DNA from: BJGV01 sp964196335
GTDB taxonomy: Bacteria; Pseudomonadota; Gammaproteobacteria; Burkholderiales; Nitrosomonadaceae
Direction: 5' to 3'
Length of the DNA stretch: 64,000 nucleotides
NCBI GenBank assembly: GCA_965238155.1
Contig: OZ250175.1
Coordinates: 1,550,001-1,614,000, forward strand
This document shows, piece by piece, positions 10,181 through 19,265 of this stretch. The notes under the pieces are model-generated. The model saw only the letters and a list, made by a program, of their open reading frames with translations. It ran no database searches and had not been told where the DNA came from. Within the stretch, counting starts at the first letter, position 1. The number at the start of each line of letters is the position of its first letter. Both the position numbers and the translations under genes were made by a program.

Positions 10181-10569
10181 ATTACCGCCCCAAATAATAT
10201 TGTTAAAATAATACCAGCTATAAATACCAGCCTACCACTTATTCTCGCCTGTTTTAGCTCTTCACCATAATGTAAATCAAGTGCTAAATGTCGTATGCCT
10301 GCACACAAATGGTGCATAAGAAACCATAATAAAATTGTTAGTCCGATCTTGACCGGGATACAGGCCAGAATCGTGTGAAACTCATCATGACTTTGAGGAG
10401 AATCCAGCATCATCTGCAGGCTGTAAAGCAGTATAGGAATTCCCGGGAAAAAAAGAAACACCCCACTCACACGGTGAAGAATCGAAATCACTGCTGGCAG
10501 CGGCAGCTTGATTTCCATAAGATTAAGATGCTTGGGCCGTTTTCTATACAATTTTCTCTTCTCAACCAA
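10174..10569 (-). CDS. sdhC: Succinate dehydrogenase cytochrome b556 subunit
   Basis: The first gene of the sdh operon; 131 residues with three transmembrane helices. The family pattern RPKHLNL, then SILHRVSGVFLF and the second-helix segment HHLCAGIRHLALD (heme b His) are clear. The 5' end is uncertain: the most extended reading starts at a TTG (10569), which gives the usual N-terminus with RPKHLNL. The next ATG lies 17 codons later and would remove that conserved motif, so the TTG is preferred. Confidence 0.92.
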   Translation of the reverse strand: MVEKRKLYRKRPKHLNLMEIKLPLPAVISILHRVSGVFLFFPGIPILLYSLQMMLDSPQSHDEFHTILACIPVKIGLTILLWFLMHHLCAGIRHLALDLHYGEELKQARISGRLVFIAGIILTILFGAVIW

Positions 10570-10917
10570 GGTTAAATCAGAAGCGAGTGTAGCCCGTTAA
10601 ACACGTAGTTACAAGCATGGTATTTTAGCAGACCCATTCAAATTAACCCTGAACAAATTATTGAATCTACATAAATTAATTGTGGCATATAAATATTTAT
10701 ATAGTCACAAGCGCAAGGCATGCAATAATGTGCAACAAGTTTTGAATAAGTGCGTTTCTAGAAAAGATCTATGTATCGTGTAACAATTATAGTAGCGGAA
10801 CGGCTTGCTATCATATGATTGCGTTCCACACTATACTTGTCCTTCAGAATTTTAATAAAAAATCCGGTTAATTATTAAGAAATCTTTGGTAATAGCCAGC
10901 TATATTGGGAGAAAAAA
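10570..10917. other. Divergent control region between sdhC and mdh
   Basis: This 348-base AT-rich gap separates two diverging TCA-cycle units and must hold the promoters of both. I see no open frame, tRNA or strong hairpin in it. A GGAG ribosome site precedes mdh at about 10909. No convincing -35/-10 pair stands out. Confidence 0.5.
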
Positions 10918-11904
10918 ATGAAGTCCCCTATTCGTGTTGCAGTTAGCGGCGCTTCAGGCCAGATTAGTTATAACCTTCTTTTTCGTATTGTAACCGGTGA
11001 TATGCTGGGGAAAGACCAGCCGGTCATTTTGCAACTACTGGATATACCCGAATCACAATCCGCTCTTAGTGGCGTGGTAATGGAACTGGAAGATTGTGCC
11101 TTCCCGCTCCTGTCGGATTTAGTAGTTACAGATGATCCTAAAGTCGCTTTCCGAGATACGGATATTGTATTGTTGGTAGGTGCACGACCACGTGGCAAAG
11201 GCATGGAAAGAAAAGATCTGCTAAAAATTAATGGTGAAATATTTACTGCTCAGGGAAAAGCATTAGATGAAGTTGCGAACCGGGATGTAAAAGTTACAGT
11301 AGTTGGTAACCCTGCAAATACCAATGCGCTAATTACAATGAAAAATGCGCCCGGATTAAAACCGGATAATTTTTCCGCCATGATGCGATTAGATCATAAC
11401 CGTGCTCTTTCACAGATAGCCATGAAAATAGCAAGGCCTGTTTCTGGTATTAGTAAAATGGTTGTATGGGGAAATCATTCTGGCACCCAATACCCCGATT
11501 TAAGTTTCGCTGAGATAGACAATTTATCTGTCAATACTCTCATTAACAATCAGGAATGGGTAGAGAACGATTTTATCCCTACTGTACAGGGTCGTGGAAT
11601 GTCAATTATTAAAGCCCGGGGCCTGTCAAGTGCTGCCAGTGCGGCAAATGCTGCTATAAATCATGTTTATGACTGGGTTTTCGGAACAACGAAAAATGAC
11701 TGGACATCCATGGGCATACCTTCAGATGGCAGCTATGATATTCCTGAAGGTGTAATTTACAGTTACCCTGTTATATGTAAGAACGGTTCCTATAAAATTT
11801 TTCAGGGATTGGAGATAAGTGAATTTAGCAGGAAAAGAATGCAGACAACCTATGAAGAATTGGTGGGTGAGAGAGAGGCGATAAAACATCTGCTCGGTAA
11901 ATAG
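10918..11904 (+). CDS. mdh: Malate dehydrogenase
   Basis: NAD-dependent oxidation of malate to oxaloacetate. The 328-residue protein belongs to the cytosolic-type MDH group common in beta- and gammaproteobacteria. It has the Rossmann glycine motif GASGQIS near residue 10, the mobile-loop arginines in GARPRGKGMERKD, VVGNPANTNA, the RLDHNRA segment and the catalytic His in WGNHSGTQYPD. A GGAG ribosome site sits just upstream. It points away from the sdh operon and is followed by acnA after about 100 bases. Confidence 0.96.
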   Translation: MKSPIRVAVSGASGQISYNLLFRIVTGDMLGKDQPVILQLLDIPESQSALSGVVMELEDCAFPLLSDLVVTDDPKVAFRDTDIVLLVGARPRGKGMERKDLLKINGEIFTAQGKALDEVANRDVKVTVVGNPANTNALITMKNAPGLKPDNFSAMMRLDHNRALSQIAMKIARPVSGISKMVVWGNHSGTQYPDLSFAEIDNLSVNTLINNQEWVENDFIPTVQGRGMSIIKARGLSSAASAANAAINHVYDWVFGTTKNDWTSMGIPSDGSYDIPEGVIYSYPVICKNGSYKIFQGLEISEFSRKRMQTTYEELVGEREAIKHLLGK

Positions 11905-12008
11905 AATTTATTCTGCCCTCGTTTTTTTATCTCTCAATATTACTTAAACTCATTATATAGTTTAAATCAAATACAGATGTCAGCAGAAATATACAACAGC
12001 AAATTTAT

Positions 12009-14702
12009 ATGCCACACAATCAATTTAACAACCTGAAAAATCTTACCCTTCCCAAGGGTGAAAAAATAAAATTCTATTCCCTGCCTGCATTAGAAAAAAC
12101 GGGGTTTGGCAAAATTTCACGGCTACCAGTCTGTATTCGCATTGTTCTGGAATCAATAGTACGTAATTGTGATAATAAAAAAATTACTACCACACATGTA
12201 AAACAACTTGCCGGATGGAAACCTAATGCTGCACGAACTGATGAAATTCCCTTTATCGTAGCTCGAATAGTTTTACAGGACTTTACCGGTATTCCGTTAT
12301 TGGCAGATCTGGCAGCTATGCGTAGTGCAGCCAAAAGATCCGGAAAGAATCCAAAGCTCATCGAACCGTTGGTACCGGTTGATCTCGTAGTTGATCACTC
12401 GGTTCAGGTGGATCATTTTGGAAATAAGCAGGCACTTGGTCTCAATATGGAAATTGAATTTCGCCGTAATAATGAGCGATATCAGTTCATAAAATGGGGT
12501 ATGCAGGCATTTCAAACATTCAAAGTTGTACCACCAGGTGTAGGTATTGTGCATCAGGTAAATCTGGAATATCTCGCACGCGGAGTTCACCTGAAAAATG
12601 ATGTAGTCTACCCTGATACTTTAGTCGGAACTGACTCACATACCACCATGATCAACAGCATTGGAGCAGTTGGCTGGGGAGTGGGCGGTATTGAAGCTGA
12701 GGCCGGCATGCTGGGACAACCTGTTTACTTTCTGACTCCGGATGTTGTAGGTGTAAATATGACTGGCAGGCTACGAAGAGGGGTCACGGCTACAGACCTT
12801 GTGTTAACTATTACCGAGCTACTGCGGAAAGAAAAAGTCGTTGGTAAATTTGTCGAATTCTTCGGTGACGGCACTAAGTCTCTGTCACTGCCGGACAGAG
12901 CGACTATTGCCAATATGGCACCCGAATACGGTGCAACTATGGGATTCTTTCCAATAGATGGGGCAACCATTGATTACTTTAAGAATACCGGGCGTAGTGA
13001 TGAAGAAATTGCTATGTTCCGGTCCTACTTTAAAGCACAGAAATTATATGGTATCCCTCTTAAAGGAGAGATCGATTACACCAGTGAACTGGACCTTGAT
13101 TTAGGTACAGTTACTCCGTCATTAGCAGGACCAAGACATCCACAGGATCGTATAGAAATTGGTAAAGTAAAAGATAAATTTACTTCTCTCTTTACCAAAC
13201 CTGTTAAAAAAAACGGATATGCGAGAAACGGAGCAATTCTAAATCAGCGTTATTCAGAAAATTCAGTAAATTTAGGCCACGGTGACGTCTTAATTGCTGC
13301 GATTACATCGTGTACAAATACTTCTAATCCCAGCGTATTAATTGCTGCAGGGATACTGGCAAAAAAAGCTGTTGAGAAAGGTTTGAAAGTTAAGCCTCAT
13401 ATCAAGACATCACTTGCACCGGGTTCTCGCGTAGTAACAGAATATCTGACTGCAACTGGCTTACTACCCTATCTGGAAAAGTTAGGCTTTAATCTTGTCG
13501 GTTACGGCTGTACAACTTGTATCGGAAATTCTGGTCCTCTACTGGCAGCAATAGAGGAAACAGTGGTAAAAAACGATCTGGTATGTGCAGCAGTACTCTC
13601 AGGAAATCGTAATTTTGAAGCACGTATTCATCCTAATATCCACGCAAATTTTCTTGCTTCGCCACCATTAGTAGTATCGTATGCAATTGCCGGAACTATG
13701 CTTAAAGATCTAATGACTGAACCACTAGGTATTGGCAAAGATGGTAAGCCAGTATGGCTTGGTGATATTTGGCCAAGTAATAAAGAAATTAATGCACTGA
13801 TGAAATTTGCAACTAACGCAAAAACTTTCCGAAAACTATACAGCGACCTAACTAAAGATCATTTGCTATGGAATAACATATCGTCGACAACCGGTAAAGT
13901 ATATAACTGGCCGGCATCCACCTATATTGCTGAGCCACCATTTTTCCTGGATTTTAATATTAAGCACGAACAGTTAGGCAAAAATAATGAAATTATTAGT
14001 GCTCGTGCACTGGGAATATTTGGTAACTCGGTAACTACCGATCACATCAGTCCTGCCGGCGCCATCAAGGATACTTCTCCCGCAGGGCAATATTTACTTG
14101 CAAATAACGTACCTAAAACTGACTTCAATAGTTATGGCTCACGTCGTGGTAACCATGATGTAATGATACGTGGAACATTTGCAAATGTACGAATCAAGAA
14201 TTTGATGATACCAGGTAGCGAGGGTGGTATTACCCTACATCAATCTGATAAATCAGAAAATAAACAGTTGAGTATCTATGATGCTGCAATAAAGTATATG
14301 AAAGACGATATACCTACAGTGATTTTTGGTGGGGAAGAATATGGTACCGGATCAAGCCGTGATTGGGCAGCTAAAGGGACTCAACTACTTGGTATTAAAG
14401 CAGTGATTGCTAAAAGCTTCGAACGTATACATCGTAGCAACCTGGTTGGTATGGGTGTATTACCCTTACAATTTAAGGGTAATGATAGTGTAGAATCACT
14501 AAACATTAACGGCTCTGAGCAATTTGATATTTTAGGTTTGGATGACATTCACCCACAGCAAGATGTAACTCTTATAATCCACGACCAGAATGGAACGCGC
14601 AAAGTTAAACTTCTATGCAGGATAGACACCCCTATCGAAGTAGATTATTTCATGCATGGCGGCATCCTACCCTACGTACTCAGGGAACTTATGAAAACCT
14701 AG
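12009..14702 (+). CDS. acnA: Aconitate hydratase A
   Basis: Interconverts citrate and isocitrate with a [4Fe-4S] cluster. The 897-residue length and domain order are those of AcnA/IRP1-type aconitases. The cluster cysteines lie in SCTNTSNPSVL and GCTTCIGNSGPL; active-site residues are in DSHTTMINSIGAVGWGVGG and in the C-terminal swivelling domain (GGEEYGTGSSRDWAAKG). Same strand as mdh, about 100 bases downstream, so the two are probably co-expressed. With gltA, suc and sdh it supplies most of the cycle; icd, sucCD and fum are not in this window. Confidence 0.97.
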   Translation: MPHNQFNNLKNLTLPKGEKIKFYSLPALEKTGFGKISRLPVCIRIVLESIVRNCDNKKITTTHVKQLAGWKPNAARTDEIPFIVARIVLQDFTGIPLLADLAAMRSAAKRSGKNPKLIEPLVPVDLVVDHSVQVDHFGNKQALGLNMEIEFRRNNERYQFIKWGMQAFQTFKVVPPGVGIVHQVNLEYLARGVHLKNDVVYPDTLVGTDSHTTMINSIGAVGWGVGGIEAEAGMLGQPVYFLTPDVVGVNMTGRLRRGVTATDLVLTITELLRKEKVVGKFVEFFGDGTKSLSLPDRATIANMAPEYGATMGFFPIDGATIDYFKNTGRSDEEIAMFRSYFKAQKLYGIPLKGEIDYTSELDLDLGTVTPSLAGPRHPQDRIEIGKVKDKFTSLFTKPVKKNGYARNGAILNQRYSENSVNLGHGDVLIAAITSCTNTSNPSVLIAAGILAKKAVEKGLKVKPHIKTSLAPGSRVVTEYLTATGLLPYLEKLGFNLVGYGCTTCIGNSGPLLAAIEETVVKNDLVCAAVLSGNRNFEARIHPNIHANFLASPPLVVSYAIAGTMLKDLMTEPLGIGKDGKPVWLGDIWPSNKEINALMKFATNAKTFRKLYSDLTKDHLLWNNISSTTGKVYNWPASTYIAEPPFFLDFNIKHEQLGKNNEIISARALGIFGNSVTTDHISPAGAIKDTSPAGQYLLANNVPKTDFNSYGSRRGNHDVMIRGTFANVRIKNLMIPGSEGGITLHQSDKSENKQLSIYDAAIKYMKDDIPTVIFGGEEYGTGSSRDWAAKGTQLLGIKAVIAKSFERIHRSNLVGMGVLPLQFKGNDSVESLNINGSEQFDILGLDDIHPQQDVTLIIHDQNGTRKVKLLCRIDTPIEVDYFMHGGILPYVLRELMKT

Positions 14703-14736
14703 ATTCAGGTGTACGTCTGACAAATATATTATTACC

Positions 14737-15060
14737 CTATTCAGGAGGACTGGCCCACATCTTTGCAAATTCATCCCTGCTTAATTTACCATTCTTATTT
14801 GAATCCGTTTGAATGAAAAAATTATCAGGCATCCTCATTGCAGCTACTTCTTTCGGAACAAGAAATCCGTCTCTGTTAACATCATAAACTGCAAAAAACC
14901 TGGCTTCTGCCATTGGTACGTAATCATTATGATTCTGGGCTTCACCACCGCCGGAACCATATCCTCTGGCAAAAGTAATTCCTATCGCGCCAAAGAAAAA
15001 TATAGTTGCCAATATCAATGACTGAGTTCTTCTGATATACCCTATTGAAATAGATTTCAT
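14737..15060 (-). CDS. Small exported EF-hand calcium-binding protein
   Basis: A 107-residue protein with an N-terminal hydrophobic segment (about residues 13-31) that looks like a signal peptide, a Gly-rich stretch (GYGSGGGE), and two EF-hand loops: D60-V-N62-R-D64-G...E71 and D86-S-N88-K-N90-G...E97. Both loops keep the calcium ligands at positions 1, 3, 5 and 12. An AGGAGATACC ribosome site fixes the ATG. It converges with acnA (34 bases apart) and stands alone. The partner and role are unknown; a periplasmic calcium sensor or buffer is only a guess. Confidence 0.8.
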   Translation of the reverse strand: MKSISIGYIRRTQSLILATIFFFGAIGITFARGYGSGGGEAQNHNDYVPMAEARFFAVYDVNRDGFLVPKEVAAMRMPDNFFIQTDSNKNGKLSRDEFAKMWASPPE

Positions 15061-15209
15061 GGTATCTCCTTTTAAACAACAGACCTGTATTCTGAAAAAA
15101 CCCCCACGGTAGAGTCCTATAGTAGGATAAACGAATCATCTGTCCCGGAAGTTGACATGGCACGACCTTATCTGATTTCCTGAAGAAAATACAAAGCTAA
15201 AAAACAGGC

Positions 15210-16589
15210 TTATCCCCTTCGCCAGCTAGTACCTTGTGAATTATCCTCCAAAACAATACCCACATTAAAGAGCTCCTTACGGATATGATCCGCTTTGGCA
15301 TAGTCTCCTTCTTTACGTGCAGCAATTCGATTCTGAATCAACTTATCGATCTGCTCTGATGTATATTCTGAATCTCCAAGAAATGTCTCATCCTGAAAAT
15401 ATTTTAGTGGGTCTTGTTGTAATAAACCTAATATTCCGCCTAGTGTTTTAAGTAAAGCTGCTCCCTGCTTCATGCCTGTTTTATTGGTTTCATTAGCAAG
15501 ATCGAATAATACTGCAATAGCTTCAGGTGTATTGAAGTCATCGTTCATCGCCTCCATAAAACGTTGTGAGTGAATATTGTTCCAGTCTAACTTATCCGTA
15601 ATAGTAACTATATTTCCTTTCAGAGCGGTATAAAGTCTGTCTAATGCATGTCTGGCATCTTCTAAATGAATGTCAGAGTAATTTAAAGGACTACGGTAAT
15701 GCGCACGCAGAATAAAAAAGCGCACTACTTCCGGTTGATAACTAGCCAATACATCACGCACAGTAAAAAAATTTCCTAGTGACTTAGACATTTTCTCGTT
15801 GTCAACACGAACAAACCCGTTATGCATCCAGTAATTAACAAAAGAGGTATCGTGTGCAGCTTCACTTTGTGCAATCTCATTTTCATGATGAGGGAATTGC
15901 AAATCCTGCCCGCCTCCGTGTATATCAAAATGTTTGCCCAGATAATTTTCACACATTGCTGAGCACTCAATGTGCCAGCCGGGACGACCTTTTCCCCAAG
16001 GCGCGGTCCAACATGGCTCGTTAGATTTGACTGCTTTCCACAATACAAAATCTAATGGATTTTTTTTATGCGGAACCACAGCAACCCGTTCACCGGCATA
16101 CAGATCAGCTGACACCTTGCCGGATAATTTCCCATAATCAGGAAATTTATCTATAGCATAATACACGTCACCATTAGGCGCGACATATGCAAAATCTTTC
16201 TCTATCAATACCTGAATCATAGAAATCATTTTTTCAATATATTGAGTAGCACGCGGTTCGAATGAAGGTGGCAATACACCCAGAACAGCAGCGTCTTCAT
16301 CCATTGACCGGATAAAGCGATCTGTAAGCGCCTCAATCGGCTCATGGTTTGCTTGTGCACGCTTAATAATCTTATCGTCTATATCAGTAATGTTGCGTAC
16401 ATAAGTAACTTCATAACCACTGTCCCTAAACCAGCGAACAACCATATCAAATACAACCATTACACGCGCATGACCTAAGTGGCAGTAATCGTATACAGTC
16501 ATACCACAGACATATAATTTAATTTTATTTGTGGTTAACGGGACAAAATTCTGCTTACACTTAGCAAGCGAATTATAAATTTTCAACAT
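15210..16589 (-). CDS. cysS: Cysteinyl-tRNA synthetase
   Basis: Charges tRNA-Cys. The 459-residue class I synthetase has the N-terminal YVCGMTVYDYCHLGHAR segment with the zinc-binding Cys and HIGH-like HLGH, further zinc ligands in WHIECSAMC and HHENEIAQSE, and the KMSKS loop as KMSKSLGNF. The C-terminal anticodon domain is complete. It is transcribed away from the cyclophilin pair, a neighbourhood common in proteobacteria. Confidence 0.97.
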   Translation of the reverse strand: MLKIYNSLAKCKQNFVPLTTNKIKLYVCGMTVYDYCHLGHARVMVVFDMVVRWFRDSGYEVTYVRNITDIDDKIIKRAQANHEPIEALTDRFIRSMDEDAAVLGVLPPSFEPRATQYIEKMISMIQVLIEKDFAYVAPNGDVYYAIDKFPDYGKLSGKVSADLYAGERVAVVPHKKNPLDFVLWKAVKSNEPCWTAPWGKGRPGWHIECSAMCENYLGKHFDIHGGGQDLQFPHHENEIAQSEAAHDTSFVNYWMHNGFVRVDNEKMSKSLGNFFTVRDVLASYQPEVVRFFILRAHYRSPLNYSDIHLEDARHALDRLYTALKGNIVTITDKLDWNNIHSQRFMEAMNDDFNTPEAIAVLFDLANETNKTGMKQGAALLKTLGGILGLLQQDPLKYFQDETFLGDSEYTSEQIDKLIQNRIAARKEGDYAKADHIRKELFNVGIVLEDNSQGTSWRRG

Positions 16590-16789
16590 TTAATAAATTT
16601 TGAACTTGACTGGCTTATTGGTAAAATTCCGGATGCTCTTTATTAACTTACTTACGTAGTAAAATACCCAGGGAAGTATAGCATGGCAGAATTGCTGTAA
16701 ATTCTCTTATTCAAATGTACTGAACTATTCATTTATAAGAAATGTCATTAAGAAACTATTTATAAAGTATCGTTAACCCTAGAAATTTT

Positions 16790-17386
16790 ATGCATATTAT
16801 TAAGTTACTCTTTATTTTCTCTATTTTACTGTGCAACTCAGTGCTTGCAGCCAGCCCACAGGTTGAAATTAAAACTAATTTCGGTAGCATTTTACTGGAA
16901 CTCTACCCTGAGAAAGCGCCCAATACCGTCAAAAATTTTATTAGTTATGTACAAGAGAATCACTATAAAGACACAATCTTTCACCGTGTCATTCCCGGTT
17001 TCATGATTCAGGGAGGTGGATTTGATAAGTCACTAAAACAAAAGCCAACCAGACAACCAATTGAAAACGAAGCTGACAATGGTCTCAAAAATGAGATTGG
17101 TACAATAGCAATGGCACGTACAGGTAACCCACACTCAGCCACAACTCAGTTTTTTATAAACGTGGGCAATAATAAATTTCTTAACTATACTATGCCTAAT
17201 CCAAGAGGCTATGGTTATACTGTATTTGGAAGAGTTATAAGTGGAATGGATGTAGTAAATAAGATTTCAGTGACACCTACCAGCGCAAGTAAACCTTTCA
17301 CTAAAGATGTGCCTAAAGAAATGATTGTAATCAAATCCATTTCAACTATAGAATCTGTCTCTGAAGAAATGAAACCGGTTAAATAA
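16790..17386 (+). CDS. Exported cyclophilin-type peptidyl-prolyl isomerase
   Basis: Catalyses cis-trans isomerisation at proline in the periplasm. Residues 1-20 form a signal peptide ending at VLAA. The cyclophilin domain follows: FHRVIPGFMIQGGGF with the catalytic Arg, MARTGNPHSATTQFFINV and GYTVFGRVISGMDVV. A short polar tail follows residue 180. PpiA is the closest named family. Its stop lies 8 bases before the cytoplasmic paralogue ppiB, so the pair is one transcription unit, probably made by tandem duplication. Confidence 0.92.
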   Translation: MHIIKLLFIFSILLCNSVLAASPQVEIKTNFGSILLELYPEKAPNTVKNFISYVQENHYKDTIFHRVIPGFMIQGGGFDKSLKQKPTRQPIENEADNGLKNEIGTIAMARTGNPHSATTQFFINVGNNKFLNYTMPNPRGYGYTVFGRVISGMDVVNKISVTPTSASKPFTKDVPKEMIVIKSISTIESVSEEMKPVK

Positions 17387-17394
17387 GGATATAT

Positions 17395-17886
17395 ATGATT
17401 AAATTACATACCAATCATGGTGAAATTACCATAGACCTTAACAATGAAAAGGCCCCGATAACAACTCAGAACTTTATTGACTACGTAAATAGCGGGCATT
17501 TTGATAATACAATATTTCATAGAGTAATTAATGATTTTATGATTCAGGGAGGCGGATTTGAGTCTGGGATGAGTCAGAAGGAAGCCCGTGCCCCAATTCA
17601 AAACGAAGCAGCTAACGGACTTAAAAATGATGCTTATACTGTTGCAATGGCGCGTACATCAGATGTTCATTCGGCTTCAGCACAATTTTTTATAAATGTA
17701 GCTGACAATGGTTTTCTTAACTATACATCGCCTACTACTGAAGGATTTGGCTACTGTGTGTTTGGCAAAGTTGTAGAAGGAAAAGATGTAGTAGACAAGA
17801 TTAAGAAAGTAAAGACAGGCAACAAAAGTGGCCAACAAAATGTGCCATTAGATGACGTGATAATTCAAAAAGCAGAAGAAATCTAA
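17395..17886 (+). CDS. ppiB: Cytoplasmic cyclophilin-type peptidyl-prolyl isomerase
   Basis: A 163-residue cyclophilin with no signal peptide. It carries FHRVINDFMIQGGGFESGM, MARTSDVHSASAQFFINV and the GFGYCVFGKVVEGKDVVDKI terminus, as in E. coli PpiB. An AAGGATAT ribosome site precedes the ATG. It lies immediately downstream of the exported paralogue and converges with metZ. Confidence 0.94.
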   Translation: MIKLHTNHGEITIDLNNEKAPITTQNFIDYVNSGHFDNTIFHRVINDFMIQGGGFESGMSQKEARAPIQNEAANGLKNDAYTVAMARTSDVHSASAQFFINVADNGFLNYTSPTTEGFGYCVFGKVVEGKDVVDKIKKVKTGNKSGQQNVPLDDVIIQKAEEI

Positions 17887-17924
17887 AAATTACAGCAATT
17901 TTTAAACCACAATTTAATTGCTGG

Positions 17925-19106
17925 CTATAACGTTTTTAGCCCCGTTGCTAAATCTGCCTTAATATCCTTTACTGATTCCAGTCCAACAGCAATACGCAGG
18001 AGCCCGTCAGTAATGCCTGCAGCATTCCGCTCATCCTGACTAATACGGGAGTGGGTCGTGGTGGCTGGGTGTGTAAGCGTACTTTTAGTATCCCCAAGAT
18101 TAGCGGTAATTGAAAGCATACGGGTAGAATTTATTATACGCCATGCTTCTTCTTCCCCCCCCTTCACTTCAAATGATACAATACCACCACCAGTCTTTTG
18201 CTGTTGTTTAGCAAGAACATGCTGAGGATGCGAAGACAATCCAGGGTAGTATACTTTCGTTATATTTGGCTGCTCCTCAAGCCAATGAGCTATCTCCAGT
18301 GCATTGGCAGAGTGAGCCTCCATACGAATTTTGAGAGTCTCCATTCCCTTAAGTATCACCCAGGCATTGAAGGCACTCAGGGTTGGTCCCGCGGTACGAA
18401 GAAAAGCAAACACTCCTTTTTCCATTATCAGATCCCGCTTTCCCAGTACGGCCCCACCTAACACCCTCCCTTGTCCATCAAGGTATTTGGTTGCAGAATG
18501 AATTACTATATCGGCACCCAATTCTAACGGTCTTTGTAGTATTGGTGAACAGAAACAGTTATCTACCACCAACCATGCACCAGATTTCTTTGTTAATGCA
18601 GCTAATGCTCCGATATCTGAAATTTCAGTAAGAGGATTTGATGGTGTTTCTATAAAAAATATTTTTGTATTTGCTTTTACTGCTATTTTCCATTCTTCTA
18701 TTTCAGTGGGTGATACAAAGGTTATCTCTACACCAAAACGCTTGAGAATATTATTAAACAAATTAAGCGTGGACCCAAATAAACTCCTTGAAGCAATAAT
18801 ATGATCCCCTGCAGATAGTAGCCCCATTACACACGCAAGTATTGCCGACATACCAGAAGCTGTAGCAACACAGGCTTCTGCTCCTTCCAATACTGCAAGC
18901 CGCTCTTCAAAAGTAGTGACAGTGGGATTAGTAAATCGCGAATATACGTTACCCGGCTCTTCGCCAGAAAAGCGTGCAGCGGCCTGTGCAGCGTTATCAA
19001 ATACAAAGCTTGATGTAAGATATAAAGCTTCTGAATGTTCATTAAACTGACTACGGTGAATACCCGCGTGTATCGCGAGTGTCTCCAATTCAAAATCGTC
19101 AGACAT
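17925..19106 (-). CDS. metZ: O-succinylhomoserine sulfhydrylase
   Basis: A PLP enzyme making homocysteine from O-succinylhomoserine and sulfide in methionine synthesis. It belongs to the Cys/Met metabolism family: YSRFTNPT near the N-terminus, the PLP Lys in HSATKYLDGQGR, and the substrate-binding LGDTKSTLTHPATTTH. MetZ is preferred over MetB/MetC because of the length (393 residues), the GQGRVLGG sequence and the position downstream of purF. The ATG at 19106 is chosen because GGAGGG precedes it; an upstream in-frame start would lie inside the terminator. Expression is probably controlled by the SAM-responsive leader at 19122-19214. Confidence 0.93.
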   Translation of the reverse strand: MSDDFELETLAIHAGIHRSQFNEHSEALYLTSSFVFDNAAQAAARFSGEEPGNVYSRFTNPTVTTFEERLAVLEGAEACVATASGMSAILACVMGLLSAGDHIIASRSLFGSTLNLFNNILKRFGVEITFVSPTEIEEWKIAVKANTKIFFIETPSNPLTEISDIGALAALTKKSGAWLVVDNCFCSPILQRPLELGADIVIHSATKYLDGQGRVLGGAVLGKRDLIMEKGVFAFLRTAGPTLSAFNAWVILKGMETLKIRMEAHSANALEIAHWLEEQPNITKVYYPGLSSHPQHVLAKQQQKTGGGIVSFEVKGGEEEAWRIINSTRMLSITANLGDTKSTLTHPATTTHSRISQDERNAAGITDGLLRIAVGLESVKDIKADLATGLKTL

Positions 19107-19121
19107 GAAAGTTTCCCTCCA

Positions 19122-19158
19122 AATAAAAAACCCGTTCAGCATTTGCTAAAACGGGTTT
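19122..19158 (-). terminator. Intrinsic terminator in the metZ leader
   Basis: On the minus strand AAACCCG pairs with CGGGTTT, and the stem continues with wobble pairs and one bulge through TTAGCA / TGCTGAA, closing on a short loop. A run of six T follows at once. It lies between the SAM-II-like aptamer and the metZ ribosome site, so it looks like a transcription attenuator. The GCGGGG at the 3' end of the aptamer could pair with the AAACCCG arm and act as antiterminator; this is inferred from base pairing only. Confidence 0.75.
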
Positions 19159-19214
19159 CCCCCGCTTTAGCTGAATTTATAAGGCGCCCGCAAGCTGATA
19201 TCAAATCGGCGCAT
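19159..19214 (-). promoter_or_regulatory. SAM-II-like riboswitch upstream of metZ
   Basis: Read on the minus strand, the leader contains in order GCGCC-GATTT, TTGCG, GGCGC, TATAAAT, CAGCTAAA and a G-rich 3' end. This matches the SAM-II (metA-type) H-type pseudoknot aptamer: P1 from GCGCC/GGCGC, the A/U-rich loop, the conserved AGCUAAA and the terminal G-run. SAM-II aptamers bind S-adenosylmethionine and usually repress met genes; many sit before metA, metZ or metX. The downstream gene is metZ, which fits well. I recognised it from remembered consensus elements, not from a covariance search. Confidence 0.75.
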
Positions 19215-19265
19215 ATTTGCAAGCTACACTTAGTATTGAGTTTTGTCAAATACCCTTTAGTCAGT

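Noticed and set aside
10570..10917. A small RNA or riboswitch in the sdhC-mdh gap
   Set aside because: No stable hairpin, conserved aptamer pattern or terminator could be seen; only an AT-rich promoter region is supported.
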